DNA from: Salibacter halophilus
GTDB taxonomy: Bacteria > Bacteroidota > Bacteroidia > Flavobacteriales_G > Salibacteraceae
DNA length: 64,000 bases
Assembly (NCBI RefSeq): GCF_008806325.1
Contig: NZ_WACR01000012.1
Location: 39,893-103,892 of the forward strand
Direction of reading: 5' to 3'
Shown here: positions 18,761 to 28,691 of the stretch, in pieces
Layout of the letters: each line of letters begins with the position of its first letter
Numbering within the stretch: the first letter of the stretch is position 1
Notes under the pieces: generated by a model
What the model saw: only the letters and a program-made list of their open reading frames with translations
Database searches by the model: none
What the model was told of the DNA's origin: nothing
Made by a program: the position numbers and the translations under genes

Positions 18761-19774
18761 ATGGTCGTAGAAACAGCCTTTTCTAAAGAACTTAAACTTC
18801 GTTTTCCATTAATTGTAGCGCCAATGTTTTTGGTTTCAAACGCTGAAATGATAAAAGCTGCAATCGATAATAAAGTAATGGGAGTTTTCCCCACACTCAA
18901 CTTTAGGAAAGACGGAGAGCTGGAAAAGGTTCTGACCGAAATTAAAGAATACGATCAACAAAATGGGGGACTGGGCCACTACGGAGTCAACCTCATCGTG
19001 CAGCAATCGAATCCGCTGTACAGTAAACACCTCAAAATCTGTATTGAACAAAAAGTTCCGTTTTACATCACGAGTCTCGGAAACCCAACTGATGTCATTG
19101 AGGCTGCACACGAATATGGCGGGAAAGTTTTTTGCGATGTCACAAATTTGAAACATGCACAAAAAGTATCTGATGCCGGAGCAGATGGTTTTATTGCTGT
19201 CGCGCAGGGAGCTGGTGGCCATGCCGGCCCCAACCCGATGAACATTTTGATCCCGGCTCTGAAAAAACGATTCCCAAATATTCCGGTGATCGCTGCTGGC
19301 GGGATCGCACACGGCAACGCGATTGCTTCATCGCTTACGCTCGGAGCTGAAGGTGTTTCTATGGGAACTCGTTTCATCGCTTCAAAAGAAGCTACTGTGA
19401 ATGACGCTTACAAACAGGCGATTGTCGAGGCCGGAATGGACGATATTGTGATGACAACAAAGCTTTCTGGAACTCCGAGCTCTGTTATCAATACCGATGA
19501 GGCTAAAAAAATCGGGCTCAAACAAAACTTCCTCGAGCGCTGGCTTTCCAAAAACAAAAAGACTAAAAAATACTTTAAGATGTGGGTACAATACCTCGGC
19601 ATGAAAAAGCTCGAGAAATCTGTTGCAGCCAATAATTACAAACGAATTTGGTCGGCTGGAAAGAGTGTCCACATGATTGAAGATATTTCACCGATGAGCG
19701 AAATAATCAAGCGACTTGAGGATGAAACAATCGCGTCTATTCAGGAAACCAACAGTTTACTAAAAGAGCAATAA
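18761..19774 (+). CDS. Nitronate monooxygenase / 2-nitropropane dioxygenase family
   Basis: An FMN-dependent TIM-barrel enzyme of 337 residues. Family motifs: FPLIVAPMFLVSN at the N-terminus, VAQGAGGHAGPN (phosphate and flavin loop) and AAGGIAHGNAIASSLTLGAEGVSMGTRF. Members oxidise nitronates or act as FMN-dependent enoyl reductases; the substrate cannot be fixed by eye. The stop codon is immediately followed by the stop of the convergent CAP-domain gene, with no space for a terminator. Confidence 0.85.
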   Translation: MVVETAFSKELKLRFPLIVAPMFLVSNAEMIKAAIDNKVMGVFPTLNFRKDGELEKVLTEIKEYDQQNGGLGHYGVNLIVQQSNPLYSKHLKICIEQKVPFYITSLGNPTDVIEAAHEYGGKVFCDVTNLKHAQKVSDAGADGFIAVAQGAGGHAGPNPMNILIPALKKRFPNIPVIAAGGIAHGNAIASSLTLGAEGVSMGTRFIASKEATVNDAYKQAIVEAGMDDIVMTTKLSGTPSSVINTDEAKKIGLKQNFLERWLSKNKKTKKYFKMWVQYLGMKKLEKSVAANNYKRIWSAGKSVHMIEDISPMSEIIKRLEDETIASIQETNSLLKEQ

Positions 19775-20419
19775 TTACTTTTCCTTTTGAGCCGCAAAAA
19801 CCTGCACGCAGTTGAATCTGTATTTTTCATGCGGTTCAATCGATGCCCCCATGAAATAAAAATCATTGGCCAATAAATTCTTCCTGTGATCAAGTGACGG
19901 AATACCTTCATCAATCAAGAGATCTACAACAATCCACGAAGCCTTGTCATAGCCGTATTGGCAATTTTCACCATAACCGTAATACTCATCCATTATCGGC
20001 TGCATCCTTTTACTAAAAGATTTCCCATTTGCACCATCATGCCCAATTTTCCCAGCTTCACCCATGTCTATCGCATGCTTTTGAGCAATCTCGTAAAGCA
20101 GTTTTTGAGGCTTCAACACATGAACGGGCTCCATCTTTTTCAGGTCCCTGATCAACGAGCGATAATTCCCCGATTTTTCAAACGGTTGTGCACTCTCTAC
20201 AAGAGCAGGTAAATAATCATCAGCAAATTTTTGCGGAAACAAACGAGCCAAATTGGTAACGGTGAACACCTGCTTTTCTTCGTCTGTGAGGTAATCAGCA
20301 GATTTCGCTGTTTCTGCCTGAGCGATTTCCTGATCAGTGAAAAACTCGTTGAGCCGGATTTGACCAATACTGCTCAAAACCAGAAAAAGAGTCACAGTTA
20401 AACTACTTAGTATTTTCAT
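19775..20419 (-). CDS. Secreted CAP-domain (SCP/PR-1) protein
   Basis: A 214-residue protein with a signal peptide (ends SSIGQ) and a CAP domain (YEIAQKHAIDMGEAGKIGHD, YGENCQYGYDKA, SLDHRKNLLANDFYFMGASI). CAP proteins are extracellular; bacterial members have been linked to various surface functions, and none is assigned here. Its start overlaps the end of the amidohydrolase gene by 17 bases, so the two are probably co-transcribed. Confidence 0.82.
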   Translation of the reverse strand: MKILSSLTVTLFLVLSSIGQIRLNEFFTDQEIAQAETAKSADYLTDEEKQVFTVTNLARLFPQKFADDYLPALVESAQPFEKSGNYRSLIRDLKKMEPVHVLKPQKLLYEIAQKHAIDMGEAGKIGHDGANGKSFSKRMQPIMDEYYGYGENCQYGYDKASWIVVDLLIDEGIPSLDHRKNLLANDFYFMGASIEPHEKYRFNCVQVFAAQKEK

Positions 20420-22043
20420 AAACTTTTTTTCCTCCTAAATACGTGTAAACTACTTCAACATCTTCAAATGCCTTTTGCGGAGCGGTCATTATATTCTTGT
20501 TCAGCACCACAAAATCTGCCAACTTCCCCTTCTCCAGCGAACCTTTGTAGCTTTCCTCAAAGTTTGAAAGAGCAGGCCAAATGGTCATTCCGCGAAGCGC
20601 TTCTTCTCTCGTTAAACTCTCCTTTGGTTGAAAAGGTTCACGGTCAGAGCCGAGCTCAGTCCTGAAAACAGCGCTGTAGAATGTTTTTAGCGGATCGATG
20701 CCCTCGACCGGGAAATCTGTCCCCAGGTTGATAATTCTGTTTTGATCTAGCAGCGTGCTGTAGATATAAGCATCATTCACTCTATCGCCCAGTCGTTCAG
20801 GAGCCCACGGACCATCAGAAGTTGCGTGTGTTGGTTGAACACTTGGAATGATTGTGTATTCCTGAAATTTTGAAACATCAGCTTCGTTCACGATTTGTGC
20901 ATGTTCAATTTTCCAGCGTTTGTCATTGGTCCCTTTTAAAACATTACCGTAAATATCGAGGATCAATCTGTTTGCTGAATCGCCAATGCAATGAGTATTG
21001 AGCTGAAAGTCGTATTCATCAGCCTTTTGAGCTATTTCTTTAAAATATTCCTCGTCATTGAGCAGCAATCCATAATTATCCTGATCATCAGAATACGGCT
21101 CTAAAAGTGCCGCACCTCTACTCCCGAGAGCTCCATCTGCATACATTTTGATGCTTCTCAATGTGAAGCTCTTTTCCTGAATCAAACCATTTTTCAAAAC
21201 GCTGTCTAACTTAGGATCAGTCGAGGAAATCATTGTGTACAACCTCATCAACAAAGCTGAATCCTGTTGCATTTTGCGCATGAACTCGATGTCATTAATG
21301 GGTAACCCTGCATCAGAAAGTGATGTCAAGCCAACGGCAAAACAATTTTGTTGAGCTTCGAGAATTGCGCTATGGAGCTGTGAACTTTCGGGCTCTGGCT
21401 CTGACCGTGAAATTAATGAAACGGCATTATCGATGAGTAACCCGGTTGGTTTACCGTTTTCATCGAGTTTGATTTCTCCGCCTTTCACATTTTCAGATCC
21501 GGAAACACCGGCAGCTTCAAAAGCCGCCTGATTGGCAATTGCTGCATGGCCGTCAATTCGCTGTAATAAAACAGGCTTATCAGGAAACAATTCGTTGAGT
21601 TCTTTATTGGTTGGAAAATTTTTTTCCTCCCAGTCGTTTTGGTCCCAGCCTCTCCCGGTTATCCATTTCGTTTCGCTGTTTTGAGCAAAGTCTTTGGTTT
21701 TTGAAATACATTCCTCCCAACTATTAGTTCCAGTTAAATTTACTTTCAACAGACTTTTTGCATAACCGTAAAAATGGCAATGTCCATCAGCAAAACCGGG
21801 ATAAATAAACTTCCTGCGCAAGTCAACAGTATTCTTGGACTGAAAGTGATTCATGATTTCGCGCTCTGCCCCTATGGCAATGATTGAATCATTTCGAATA
21901 GCCATCGCCTCAGCTTTTTCATTCGTTTCATTGACCGTGTAAATTGTGCCGTTGTGAACGATGAGGTCGGCTTTTTCTTTTCGCAGTCCTGAACAGGATG
22001 TAATAACTGCAAGCGCAAGTGATACAAAGACTATATTTCTCAT
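20403..22043 (-). CDS. Amidohydrolase-family lipoprotein (YtcJ-like)
   Basis: A 546-residue metal-dependent hydrolase of the amidohydrolase 3 group. It has a lipobox (AVITSCSG, Cys17) so it is likely anchored in the envelope, an N-terminal composite beta domain (DLIVHNGTIYTVNE), the metal-binding HxH in GFADGHCHFYG, and later NTHCIGDSANR and EHAQIV histidine motifs. Substrates of this group are varied and not predictable. Two dispersed motif copies lie inside (20642-20651 and 21397-21406). Confidence 0.85.
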   Translation of the reverse strand: MRNIVFVSLALAVITSCSGLRKEKADLIVHNGTIYTVNETNEKAEAMAIRNDSIIAIGAEREIMNHFQSKNTVDLRRKFIYPGFADGHCHFYGYAKSLLKVNLTGTNSWEECISKTKDFAQNSETKWITGRGWDQNDWEEKNFPTNKELNELFPDKPVLLQRIDGHAAIANQAAFEAAGVSGSENVKGGEIKLDENGKPTGLLIDNAVSLISRSEPEPESSQLHSAILEAQQNCFAVGLTSLSDAGLPINDIEFMRKMQQDSALLMRLYTMISSTDPKLDSVLKNGLIQEKSFTLRSIKMYADGALGSRGAALLEPYSDDQDNYGLLLNDEEYFKEIAQKADEYDFQLNTHCIGDSANRLILDIYGNVLKGTNDKRWKIEHAQIVNEADVSKFQEYTIIPSVQPTHATSDGPWAPERLGDRVNDAYIYSTLLDQNRIINLGTDFPVEGIDPLKTFYSAVFRTELGSDREPFQPKESLTREEALRGMTIWPALSNFEESYKGSLEKGKLADFVVLNKNIMTAPQKAFEDVEVVYTYLGGKKVYENTK

Positions 22044-22168
22044 TTAGTTTTATTTTATCTATTGCAAATTAAGGACTTCATTTAGAAATGCATCCAAATG
22101 TTTTCGAGATCTGACTAATTTTCAGGGTAAAACTCGGTTTCATATAGACCGAACTCAAAACAGATACC

Positions 22169-22176
22169 TATTTTTG
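22169..22176 (+). promoter_or_regulatory. Promoter -7 element of purL
   Basis: TATTTTTG matches TAnnTTTG and lies 20 nt before the purL ATG. No clear -33 TTTG at standard spacing. Confidence 0.6.
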
Positions 22177-22196
22177 CAGCATCAAAAAATAAGAGC

Positions 22197-24434
22197 ATGT
22201 CTAAAAACGCTGCAGATACGGTAATAGCCACGAAAGAACAAGCCATTCAACTCGGATTACTCGGAGAAGAGTACGAAAAAGTGAAAGAAATCTTAGGTCG
22301 CGAACCCAATTTTTGCGAGGTAAGTATATACTCTGCAATGTGGAGTGAGCACTGCTCTTATAAAAACTCTATCGTTTGGCTAAAGACCCTTCCTAAAAAG
22401 GGACCACACCTCCTCGCTGAGGCAGGTGAAGAAAATGCAGGGCTGGTTGATATTGGCGATGGACTCGCCTGTGCATTCAAGATCGAATCGCACAATCACC
22501 CATCTGCTATTGAACCGTATCAGGGAGCAGCTACTGGTGTTGGCGGAATCAACCGCGACATCTTCACGATGGGAGCTCGCCCTATTGCTCAAATGAATTC
22601 GCTCCGCTTTGGAGATTTGAAACTCGACAAAACAAAATGGCTACTCAAAGGAGTAGTTAAAGGAATTGGCAATTACGGAAACTCGTTTGGCGTTCCTGTT
22701 TTGAGTGGAGAAACATTTTTTGATGAATCTTTCAATACGAATCCGTTAGTCAATGCTTTTTCTGCCGGTATCGTTGAAGTGGGCAAAACACTTTCGGCTA
22801 CATCACACGGAGCAGGAAACCCTGTTTACATAGTAGGTTCGGCAACCGGGAAAGACGGAATTCACGGAGCTGCTTTTGCTTCAAAAGACATTACAGATGC
22901 CTCTACAGATGATTTACCGTCTGTTCAGGTTGGTGATCCGTTCCAGGAAAAACTTTTGTTAGAAGCTACACTCGAACTAGCTGATACAGATGCTGTTGTT
23001 GGAATGCAGGACATGGGAGCTGCCGGAATTACTTGTTCCACAGCTGAGATGTCTGCCGAAGAAGGTTTTGGAATGGATATCGACCTCGATAAAGTTCCAA
23101 CTCGCCAGGATGGCATGCACGGATTTGAAATTTTACTTTCTGAGTCTCAGGAGCGCATGCTCGTAGTTGTGAAGAAAGGAAAAGAAAAAGTTGTTGAAGA
23201 TATTTTTGAAAAGTGGGACCTCAACGCTGTACAAATCGGTGAGGTTACTGAAGGTGGCGTGTTGAATTTCCACAAAAACGGAGAGTTAATCGCTACTACA
23301 CCAGCTGAGCCACTCGTACTAGGCGGTGGAGCACCGGTTTATGAACGCGAATATTCAGAACCGGCATATTTCAAAGAATATCAAAAATTCACCATTGCGA
23401 GCATTGAAGAACCAAAGGATCTGAAAAAAGTTGCCGAGTTCTTAATTCAGCAACCTAATATCGCATCAAAAAACTGGATCTCTGAGCAGTACGATTCAAT
23501 GGTCGGAACCGCAAACATGACAACAAACGAACCGGCCGATGCGGGTGTAGCGCAGATCAAAGGATCTGACCGTGCCATTGCGATGTCTGTCGATTGTAAC
23601 TCGCGCTACGTCAACGCTGATCCTTACAAAGGAACTCAAATTGCTGTTTGTGAAGCTGCGAGAAACATTGTTTGTACAGGCGGAAAACCTTCAGCAATTA
23701 GTAACTGCTTAAACTTTGGAAATCCATACAATCCTGAGTCTTACTGGCAGTTTGTAAAAGCTGTTCAGGGAATGGGAAGTGCCTGCGAAGCACTCAAAAC
23801 TCCTGTAACAGGTGGGAATGTTTCCTTCTACAACCAAACGGTAACGAAAGACGGTGAAGTGCCGGTTTTCCCAACGCCTACAATCGGAATGATAGGGTTG
23901 CTGAATAAAGAGAACAAGATGTCGCTCGACTTCAAAAAGGAAAGCGATATGATTTACGTTATCGGTGAGAACCACAACGACATTTCATCGAGTGAGTATC
24001 TCGCTAAATACCACGGAGTGAAAGAATCTCCGGCTCCTTATTTCGATCTCGAAAGCGAACAGGAAGTTCAGGATGCAGTTCTAAAACTGATCGAAGAAAA
24101 ACTGATCGTATCAGCTCACGACTGCTCAAATGGCGGACTCTTCACAACGCTTCTAGAAAGTGCTGTTCACCGCGACCTTGGATTCAATATCACAACAGAT
24201 CAAATCATCCGCAAGGACGCATTCCTCTTTGGTGAGGCGCAATCGAGAGTTGTGGTTTCGGTTCCGACTATTTACAATGAAGACTTCATGGAAATGATGA
24301 CACACTTCGGAATTGATTACAGCTTACTGGGCTACGTAACCAAAGGTGATATCACGATTGACGATGAGAGTTGGGGTGACATTTCACACTTCAAATCGCT
24401 TTACAACGAAGCTTTAGAAAAGGCACTGGATTAA
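22197..24434 (+). CDS. purL: Phosphoribosylformylglycinamidine synthase subunit PurL
   Basis: The 745-residue length is that of the small-type PurL, which works with PurS and PurQ to turn FGAR into FGAM using ATP and glutamine. Motifs: MWSEHCSYKNS near the N-terminus, ESHNHPSAIEPYQGAATGVGG, and the second half-domain repeat VGTANMTTNEPADAGVA. PurS and PurQ are not in the window. The stop overlaps the stop of the convergent barrel gene by four bases. The dispersed motif at 23562-23571 encodes G-S-D-R. Confidence 0.95.
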   Translation: MSKNAADTVIATKEQAIQLGLLGEEYEKVKEILGREPNFCEVSIYSAMWSEHCSYKNSIVWLKTLPKKGPHLLAEAGEENAGLVDIGDGLACAFKIESHNHPSAIEPYQGAATGVGGINRDIFTMGARPIAQMNSLRFGDLKLDKTKWLLKGVVKGIGNYGNSFGVPVLSGETFFDESFNTNPLVNAFSAGIVEVGKTLSATSHGAGNPVYIVGSATGKDGIHGAAFASKDITDASTDDLPSVQVGDPFQEKLLLEATLELADTDAVVGMQDMGAAGITCSTAEMSAEEGFGMDIDLDKVPTRQDGMHGFEILLSESQERMLVVVKKGKEKVVEDIFEKWDLNAVQIGEVTEGGVLNFHKNGELIATTPAEPLVLGGGAPVYEREYSEPAYFKEYQKFTIASIEEPKDLKKVAEFLIQQPNIASKNWISEQYDSMVGTANMTTNEPADAGVAQIKGSDRAIAMSVDCNSRYVNADPYKGTQIAVCEAARNIVCTGGKPSAISNCLNFGNPYNPESYWQFVKAVQGMGSACEALKTPVTGGNVSFYNQTVTKDGEVPVFPTPTIGMIGLLNKENKMSLDFKKESDMIYVIGENHNDISSSEYLAKYHGVKESPAPYFDLESEQEVQDAVLKLIEEKLIVSAHDCSNGGLFTTLLESAVHRDLGFNITTDQIIRKDAFLFGEAQSRVVVSVPTIYNEDFMEMMTHFGIDYSLLGYVTKGDITIDDESWGDISHFKSLYNEALEKALD

Positions 24435-24985
24435 AAGTTTACACCAAAATTGATTCGGAATAAGGGGTTCGTGTACGGACTCCTTGAATCATCATTGAGG
24501 TTGTACAGCAAGGTGGCAGCGATAAAACTGTTGCCGTAACGCTGCATGTAACCTCCGCCAACAAAAACACTGGTGAAGTTACTGCGCCCTTCATTGTAGC
24601 CAAACTCACCGTTTAAAACTTCTATTTCACCGTGAAGGAAAATGGGGTCGTAAACGACATAACGAGAGAAAACATTCCCTCCGTACATACTGGTTGAATA
24701 GTTGTAGATATTATCAGAAAAATACTGGTAATTCAATCCAACTCCTGAAGTGAATTTTTCACTAAACCAGTAACCAAAAATGGGATTGACATTGATGTAC
24801 GTGATATTTCCAAAATTGAGTCCCAATCCGCCACCTACGTAAGCGTTATCCCAGTCAAAAGAATTCTCTTTCTCCTCCTTCTTTTGATAACTCTCTTCGT
24901 TATCCTCGGGCACATATTGAGCGCCCAGGAAAAAAGGAACCGTAATGGTCAGAACCAAAAGCAGAATTGTTTTCTTTGATATCAT
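24431..24985 (-). CDS. Small outer-membrane beta-barrel protein
   Basis: A 184-residue protein with a signal peptide (ends FFLGAQ) and a pattern of short amphipathic strands ending in Phe (FRINFGVNF), as in eight-stranded outer-membrane barrels. I do not recognise a particular family. The dispersed motif (24947-24956) lies in the signal-peptide region. Convergent with purL, with the stop codons overlapping. Confidence 0.65.
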   Translation of the reverse strand: MISKKTILLLVLTITVPFFLGAQYVPEDNEESYQKKEEKENSFDWDNAYVGGGLGLNFGNITYINVNPIFGYWFSEKFTSGVGLNYQYFSDNIYNYSTSMYGGNVFSRYVVYDPIFLHGEIEVLNGEFGYNEGRSNFTSVFVGGGYMQRYGNSFIAATLLYNLNDDSRSPYTNPLFRINFGVNF

Positions 24986-25005
24986 ATTTCAAAGCTATTG
25001 AATAA

Positions 25006-25686
25006 ATGAAAACAGTACTCATCACCGGTGGCAGCAGAGGACTTGGTTACGCACTCGCAAAACAAGCACTCAAAAATAACATGAAAGTTGTAGCCGTAAC
25101 GCGTAACGGCACTACATTGCATGAACTCAACAATGAAAATCTTATTGTTGTTGAGTGCCTGTACACTGAAAAAAATGGCAGAGATAAATTAGTAAACGCT
25201 CTTCAGAACCACAAAATAAAACTCGATTACCTCATTTTAAATGCGGGTTTGCTGATTAAAAACAAGCTGGAAAATATCTCTGAAAATGATTTGGAAAAAA
25301 TGTTTCAGGTCAATTCAATAGCTCCTCTATTGCTTTTTAAAGAGTTGACAAAAAACAATTGTTTATCAGAAAATTACCACACGGTTACAATTGGCAGCAT
25401 GGGCGGATTCCAAAACTCAGTAAAATTTCCAGAGCTACTAGGCTACAGCGCATCTAAAGCTGCAATAATGGCTGCTACACAATGCCTCAAAGAAGAGTAT
25501 TCTGACGGTCGCTTTAACTCTATTGCTTTAGGAAGTGTAGAGACAGAAATGTTTCAAACAGCATTTCCACAGGGAAAAGCACAACTCACTTCAGAGAAAG
25601 CCGCTCAAACAATTTTGAATTTGACACTCAATTTTCACGAGGCCGGTAACGGACAAATTATTCCACTTTCGTTATCAAACCCATAA
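25006..25686 (+). CDS. Short-chain dehydrogenase/reductase
   Basis: A 226-residue Rossmann-fold oxidoreductase. The NAD(P)-binding motif is TGGSRGLGYALA, the structural NAG motif is LILNAGLL, and the catalytic YxxxK is in GYSASKAA with an upstream Ser in TIGSMGG. The substrate is unknown. The stop lies one base from the stop of the convergent DUF2807 gene. Confidence 0.88.
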   Translation: MKTVLITGGSRGLGYALAKQALKNNMKVVAVTRNGTTLHELNNENLIVVECLYTEKNGRDKLVNALQNHKIKLDYLILNAGLLIKNKLENISENDLEKMFQVNSIAPLLLFKELTKNNCLSENYHTVTIGSMGGFQNSVKFPELLGYSASKAAIMAATQCLKEEYSDGRFNSIALGSVETEMFQTAFPQGKAQLTSEKAAQTILNLTLNFHEAGNGQIIPLSLSNP

Positions 25687-25687
25687 T

Positions 25688-26422
25688 TCATTTGCGGATG
25701 AGTTTACCATTTCCATTTTGCTCAATTTTATTGACTTGAGGATCTCCTTTCAGCAAGACATCTCCTTCAAAATTGATTTTGTAGTCGAGCTTATCGGTAA
25801 CCCAAAGTTCGGCATCGGTTGAGCTTTTTGAGTCGATATACCCATTTGATGTTTGCAACCCAAAAAGCTTCAACTTCCCCATCGAGTGCTTGTAGCATGA
25901 AAGATCGCCTGCTTTTCCATTCAGAATTACATCTGTAGTTCCGGAATGGTGATAGGTTTCAACTCTTTCGTATTCAACGCTCAAATCTATTTTCTCTCCC
26001 CCCATCCAGATGTGGATCGACAATGTATCTCCTTTTAACCTACCATTTGCTGTTATTGTCCCGTTACCGCGATACTCGATGGTTCTGACCATTGGTAAAT
26101 GGACATAAACAGTAGGCTTCTTAAATTTTCTGGTCCAATTACAATTCGATTCTTTGTCGATTATCAAAAAGTCACCTTCAATTTTAGTTGTGACATCAGC
26201 CAACAAATTTTCTCCTGCAGTAACCTCGACATAATGAGTTGAATCCGGCACGATCACGACATCTACCATATCATGACACTGAATACTGTTAAAGCTTTGA
26301 TCGAAAAACCGGGATTCGGTTTTCACACTACCTCTTTTCACAAAGCAATCGCCTACCAGGCTTTTGTCACAGCCGGCAATGAGCGTCAACAAACTGATTA
26401 TCATTACTAATTGCTTCGCCAT
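25688..26422 (-). CDS. Head-GIN-domain (DUF2807) lipoprotein
   Basis: A 244-residue exported protein with a lipobox (LIAGCDKS, Cys18) and a right-handed beta-helix-like DUF2807 domain (VEVTAGENLLADVTTKIEGD; GNGTITANGRLKGD). These domains are common in Bacteroidota surface and lipoproteins; function unknown. The start overlaps the upstream PagL-like gene by 16 bases. Confidence 0.8.
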   Translation of the reverse strand: MAKQLVMIISLLTLIAGCDKSLVGDCFVKRGSVKTESRFFDQSFNSIQCHDMVDVVIVPDSTHYVEVTAGENLLADVTTKIEGDFLIIDKESNCNWTRKFKKPTVYVHLPMVRTIEYRGNGTITANGRLKGDTLSIHIWMGGEKIDLSVEYERVETYHHSGTTDVILNGKAGDLSCYKHSMGKLKLFGLQTSNGYIDSKSSTDAELWVTDKLDYKINFEGDVLLKGDPQVNKIEQNGNGKLIRK

Positions 26423-27474
26423 AACGTTTTTCCTATTCCAAATTCAAAATAATCAGCAGTTACCAAATGTGACTTGATGCTTCCATTAATAAACCAACCT
26501 TTTGACAAGTCAACCATGAGACCAAATCTTTGATATAAGCGACCACCAGGATAATCGAATGAATAAAGGTAAAAACCCTGATGCAAGAATATTTCAAATG
26601 CATGTAAATTCAGGTGATACCCAATTGTAGTACCCATTTGGAAGTTGTTAGAATTTTCAAACCCTTGTTCATCATAGTAACTCTTTAGTGCACCGTTATA
26701 CATGAGATCAGATCCAAGCGTTATTTTTGATTTTCGGGCTGCTTTATAAGAGAACTCAAGTCTCAATGTTGATACAGGTTTTTTCCCCGTTAGCTCATAC
26801 AATCCTTCTTTGTAAAAACCAGATGCTCGCAAGTTGAGCATATACCTTGATGAATCAATCGATTTGTGTTTTACTTCTAAAGTATCGGGCTCATTAATCT
26901 GATAGCTGAGCCCAAAGTTCATCGCGATGTAATTTACACCTTTATTGGGCAAAGTTGTACTGCCATTGCTGTAATGTGTAACTCCAACTCCTAAGGAAGT
27001 ATTGAGTTTATCGCTCAACCTGAACTCAACTCCACTTTCGAGCTGAATAAGTAAATTACTGTGCGAGCTTATGATGATGTTTTTATGATTAGTTTCAGGA
27101 TTCCATTTTTCACTGATATAACCATAGCCAGCGCCAGTTGTAAAATAGAACTGCACTTTTGAAAACCTGTAAGGATAGAATTTCAAATATCCGATAGCTC
27201 CAAGTCCGTACCCCAGAACTTCACGGTTTCCAAGCTGAGTGTAGTACCCCGATATTCCGGCAGATGGAAAACCATAATCCCGATGCCAAAACTTTTCTCC
27301 TGACACCTGCTTTTCATAATTGAGCGATATACCTCCAGCATGAGTTTGAACAAGGTGAGTAATACTTGAACGATGCGGCCAGGTAAAGCCATAATGAGGT
27401 TTCAAAATCACACTTTGCGAAACACACATTTTTAAAGTCAGCAAAAACAGTATGGTCCAGAGTATCTTTTTCAC
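26407..27474 (-). CDS. PagL-like lipid A deacylase / acyloxyacyl hydrolase family protein
   Basis: A predicted outer-membrane barrel of about 355 residues. The segment GVGVTHYSNGSTTLPNKG matches the PagL active-site motif, in which a His and a Ser two residues later (H-Y-S) are catalytic; PagL removes a 3-O-acyl chain from lipid A. The N-terminal half fits the family; the C-terminal ~130 residues extend beyond classical PagL. The open frame reaches back to 27546, but the first 24 residues are not signal-like, so I prefer the GTG at 27474 (VKKILWTILFLLTL), which begins a good signal peptide. The next gene downstream is DUF2807. Confidence 0.7.
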   Translation of the reverse strand: MKKILWTILFLLTLKMCVSQSVILKPHYGFTWPHRSSITHLVQTHAGGISLNYEKQVSGEKFWHRDYGFPSAGISGYYTQLGNREVLGYGLGAIGYLKFYPYRFSKVQFYFTTGAGYGYISEKWNPETNHKNIIISSHSNLLIQLESGVEFRLSDKLNTSLGVGVTHYSNGSTTLPNKGVNYIAMNFGLSYQINEPDTLEVKHKSIDSSRYMLNLRASGFYKEGLYELTGKKPVSTLRLEFSYKAARKSKITLGSDLMYNGALKSYYDEQGFENSNNFQMGTTIGYHLNLHAFEIFLHQGFYLYSFDYPGGRLYQRFGLMVDLSKGWFINGSIKSHLVTADYFEFGIGKTLWRSN

Positions 27475-27632
27475 AGGATAAAAATAGAAATAGTATTCAA
27501 TGAACTTCTCTTTTTGGTCAGAACCTAACCAAATCAGAATTAACACTCATTTTGTTTACAAAAAAGAACCACGAAAAAGTACAACCTGTCAATTAAACGT
27601 AATTTGGACAACAGCGAAATAAGGCACGTTTT

Positions 27633-28607
27633 ATGAAAAAAAATATAGCCGTAGCCATGGGTGGCGACTCATCAGAATATGAGGTGAGTTTAAAAAGTGC
27701 AAATGTTGTGGCGAGAAACCTCGATACAAACCTGTACAACGTTTACAAAATCATGGTTCGCGGTAAAGAATGGTACTGTGAAAAAGACGATCACCAGTAT
27801 CCCGTTAACAAGGACGATTTCTCAATCATTATCGATGATAATAAAATCAATTTTGATGGGGTTTTCATAGCCATTCATGGTAGCCCTGGTGAAAACGGAT
27901 TGCTACAGGGTTATTTCGATTTACTTGAAATCCCATATTCCTCCTGCCAAACTTTTCAATCTGCACTTACCTTTAACAAAGCTATGTGTTCTTCATTGCT
28001 ACGCCACTACGGAGTTGTGATGGCAAAGGCAAAATACCTCAAGAGAAGCCAACAAATCGATTTATCAGAAATTGTTGAAATAGTAGGCTTACCGTGTTTT
28101 GTCAAACCCAATGAAGCAGGATCAAGTTTTGGAATTACAAAAGTCAAAACGGCCGATGAACTTTTACCCGCAATAGAATATGCTTTTGAATTTGATAAAA
28201 CCGTAATTGTGGAAGAGTATATTCAGGGACGGGAAGTAACTTGTGGAGTTCACAATATTGAAGGCCAAATAAAATCGTTGCCTCTTACTGAAATCATCTC
28301 AGAAAATGAATTTTTTGACTACGAAGCCAAGTATCACGGTGCATCAAAAGAAATAACTCCGGCACAGGTGAACGGTGAAATCGAGCGAAAAGTGAGCGGA
28401 ATTTCAAAATTGATTTTTGAAACACTCGACCTTAAAGGTGTTTGCAGGGTTGATTTCATTGTAAAAGACAACCAGCCGTATTTCATTGAAGTGAATACTG
28501 TACCGGGTCTTTCTGAAGCGAGTTTAGTTCCTCAGCAAGTTACTGCAGCCGGTTATAGTCTAAAATCGTTTTTCAATTCGTGGGTTGAATATTCATTACA
28601 TCAATAG
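27633..28607 (+). CDS. ddl: D-alanine--D-alanine ligase
   Basis: Makes the D-Ala-D-Ala dipeptide for peptidoglycan. An ATP-grasp protein of 324 residues with MGGDSSEYEVSL at the N-terminus, IHGSPGENGLLQGYFDLL, PCFVKPNEAGSSFGITKV and the metal-binding end FIEVNTVPGLSEASLVPQQ. The upstream TAATTTGG (about 40 nt before the ATG) may be a -7 element with shortened spacing. Followed 84 bases later by a peptidoglycan hydrolase gene. Confidence 0.95.
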   Translation: MKKNIAVAMGGDSSEYEVSLKSANVVARNLDTNLYNVYKIMVRGKEWYCEKDDHQYPVNKDDFSIIIDDNKINFDGVFIAIHGSPGENGLLQGYFDLLEIPYSSCQTFQSALTFNKAMCSSLLRHYGVVMAKAKYLKRSQQIDLSEIVEIVGLPCFVKPNEAGSSFGITKVKTADELLPAIEYAFEFDKTVIVEEYIQGREVTCGVHNIEGQIKSLPLTEIISENEFFDYEAKYHGASKEITPAQVNGEIERKVSGISKLIFETLDLKGVCRVDFIVKDNQPYFIEVNTVPGLSEASLVPQQVTAAGYSLKSFFNSWVEYSLHQ

Positions 28608-28677
28608 GCAATTTACTATCCACACGCTATTGTTGGAAACGAGCTGCGATTTCACAACATTACTCTAAACTTGCCGT

Positions 28678-28685
28678 TATTTTTG
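28678..28685 (+). promoter_or_regulatory. Promoter -7 element of the glucosaminidase gene
   Basis: TATTTTTG, a full TAnnTTTG match, ends six bases before the ATG at 28692, so the message is predicted to be leaderless or nearly so. The longer frame with a TTG start at 28671 would overlap this box and is disfavoured. Confidence 0.55.
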
Positions 28686-28691
28686 CTTGAA

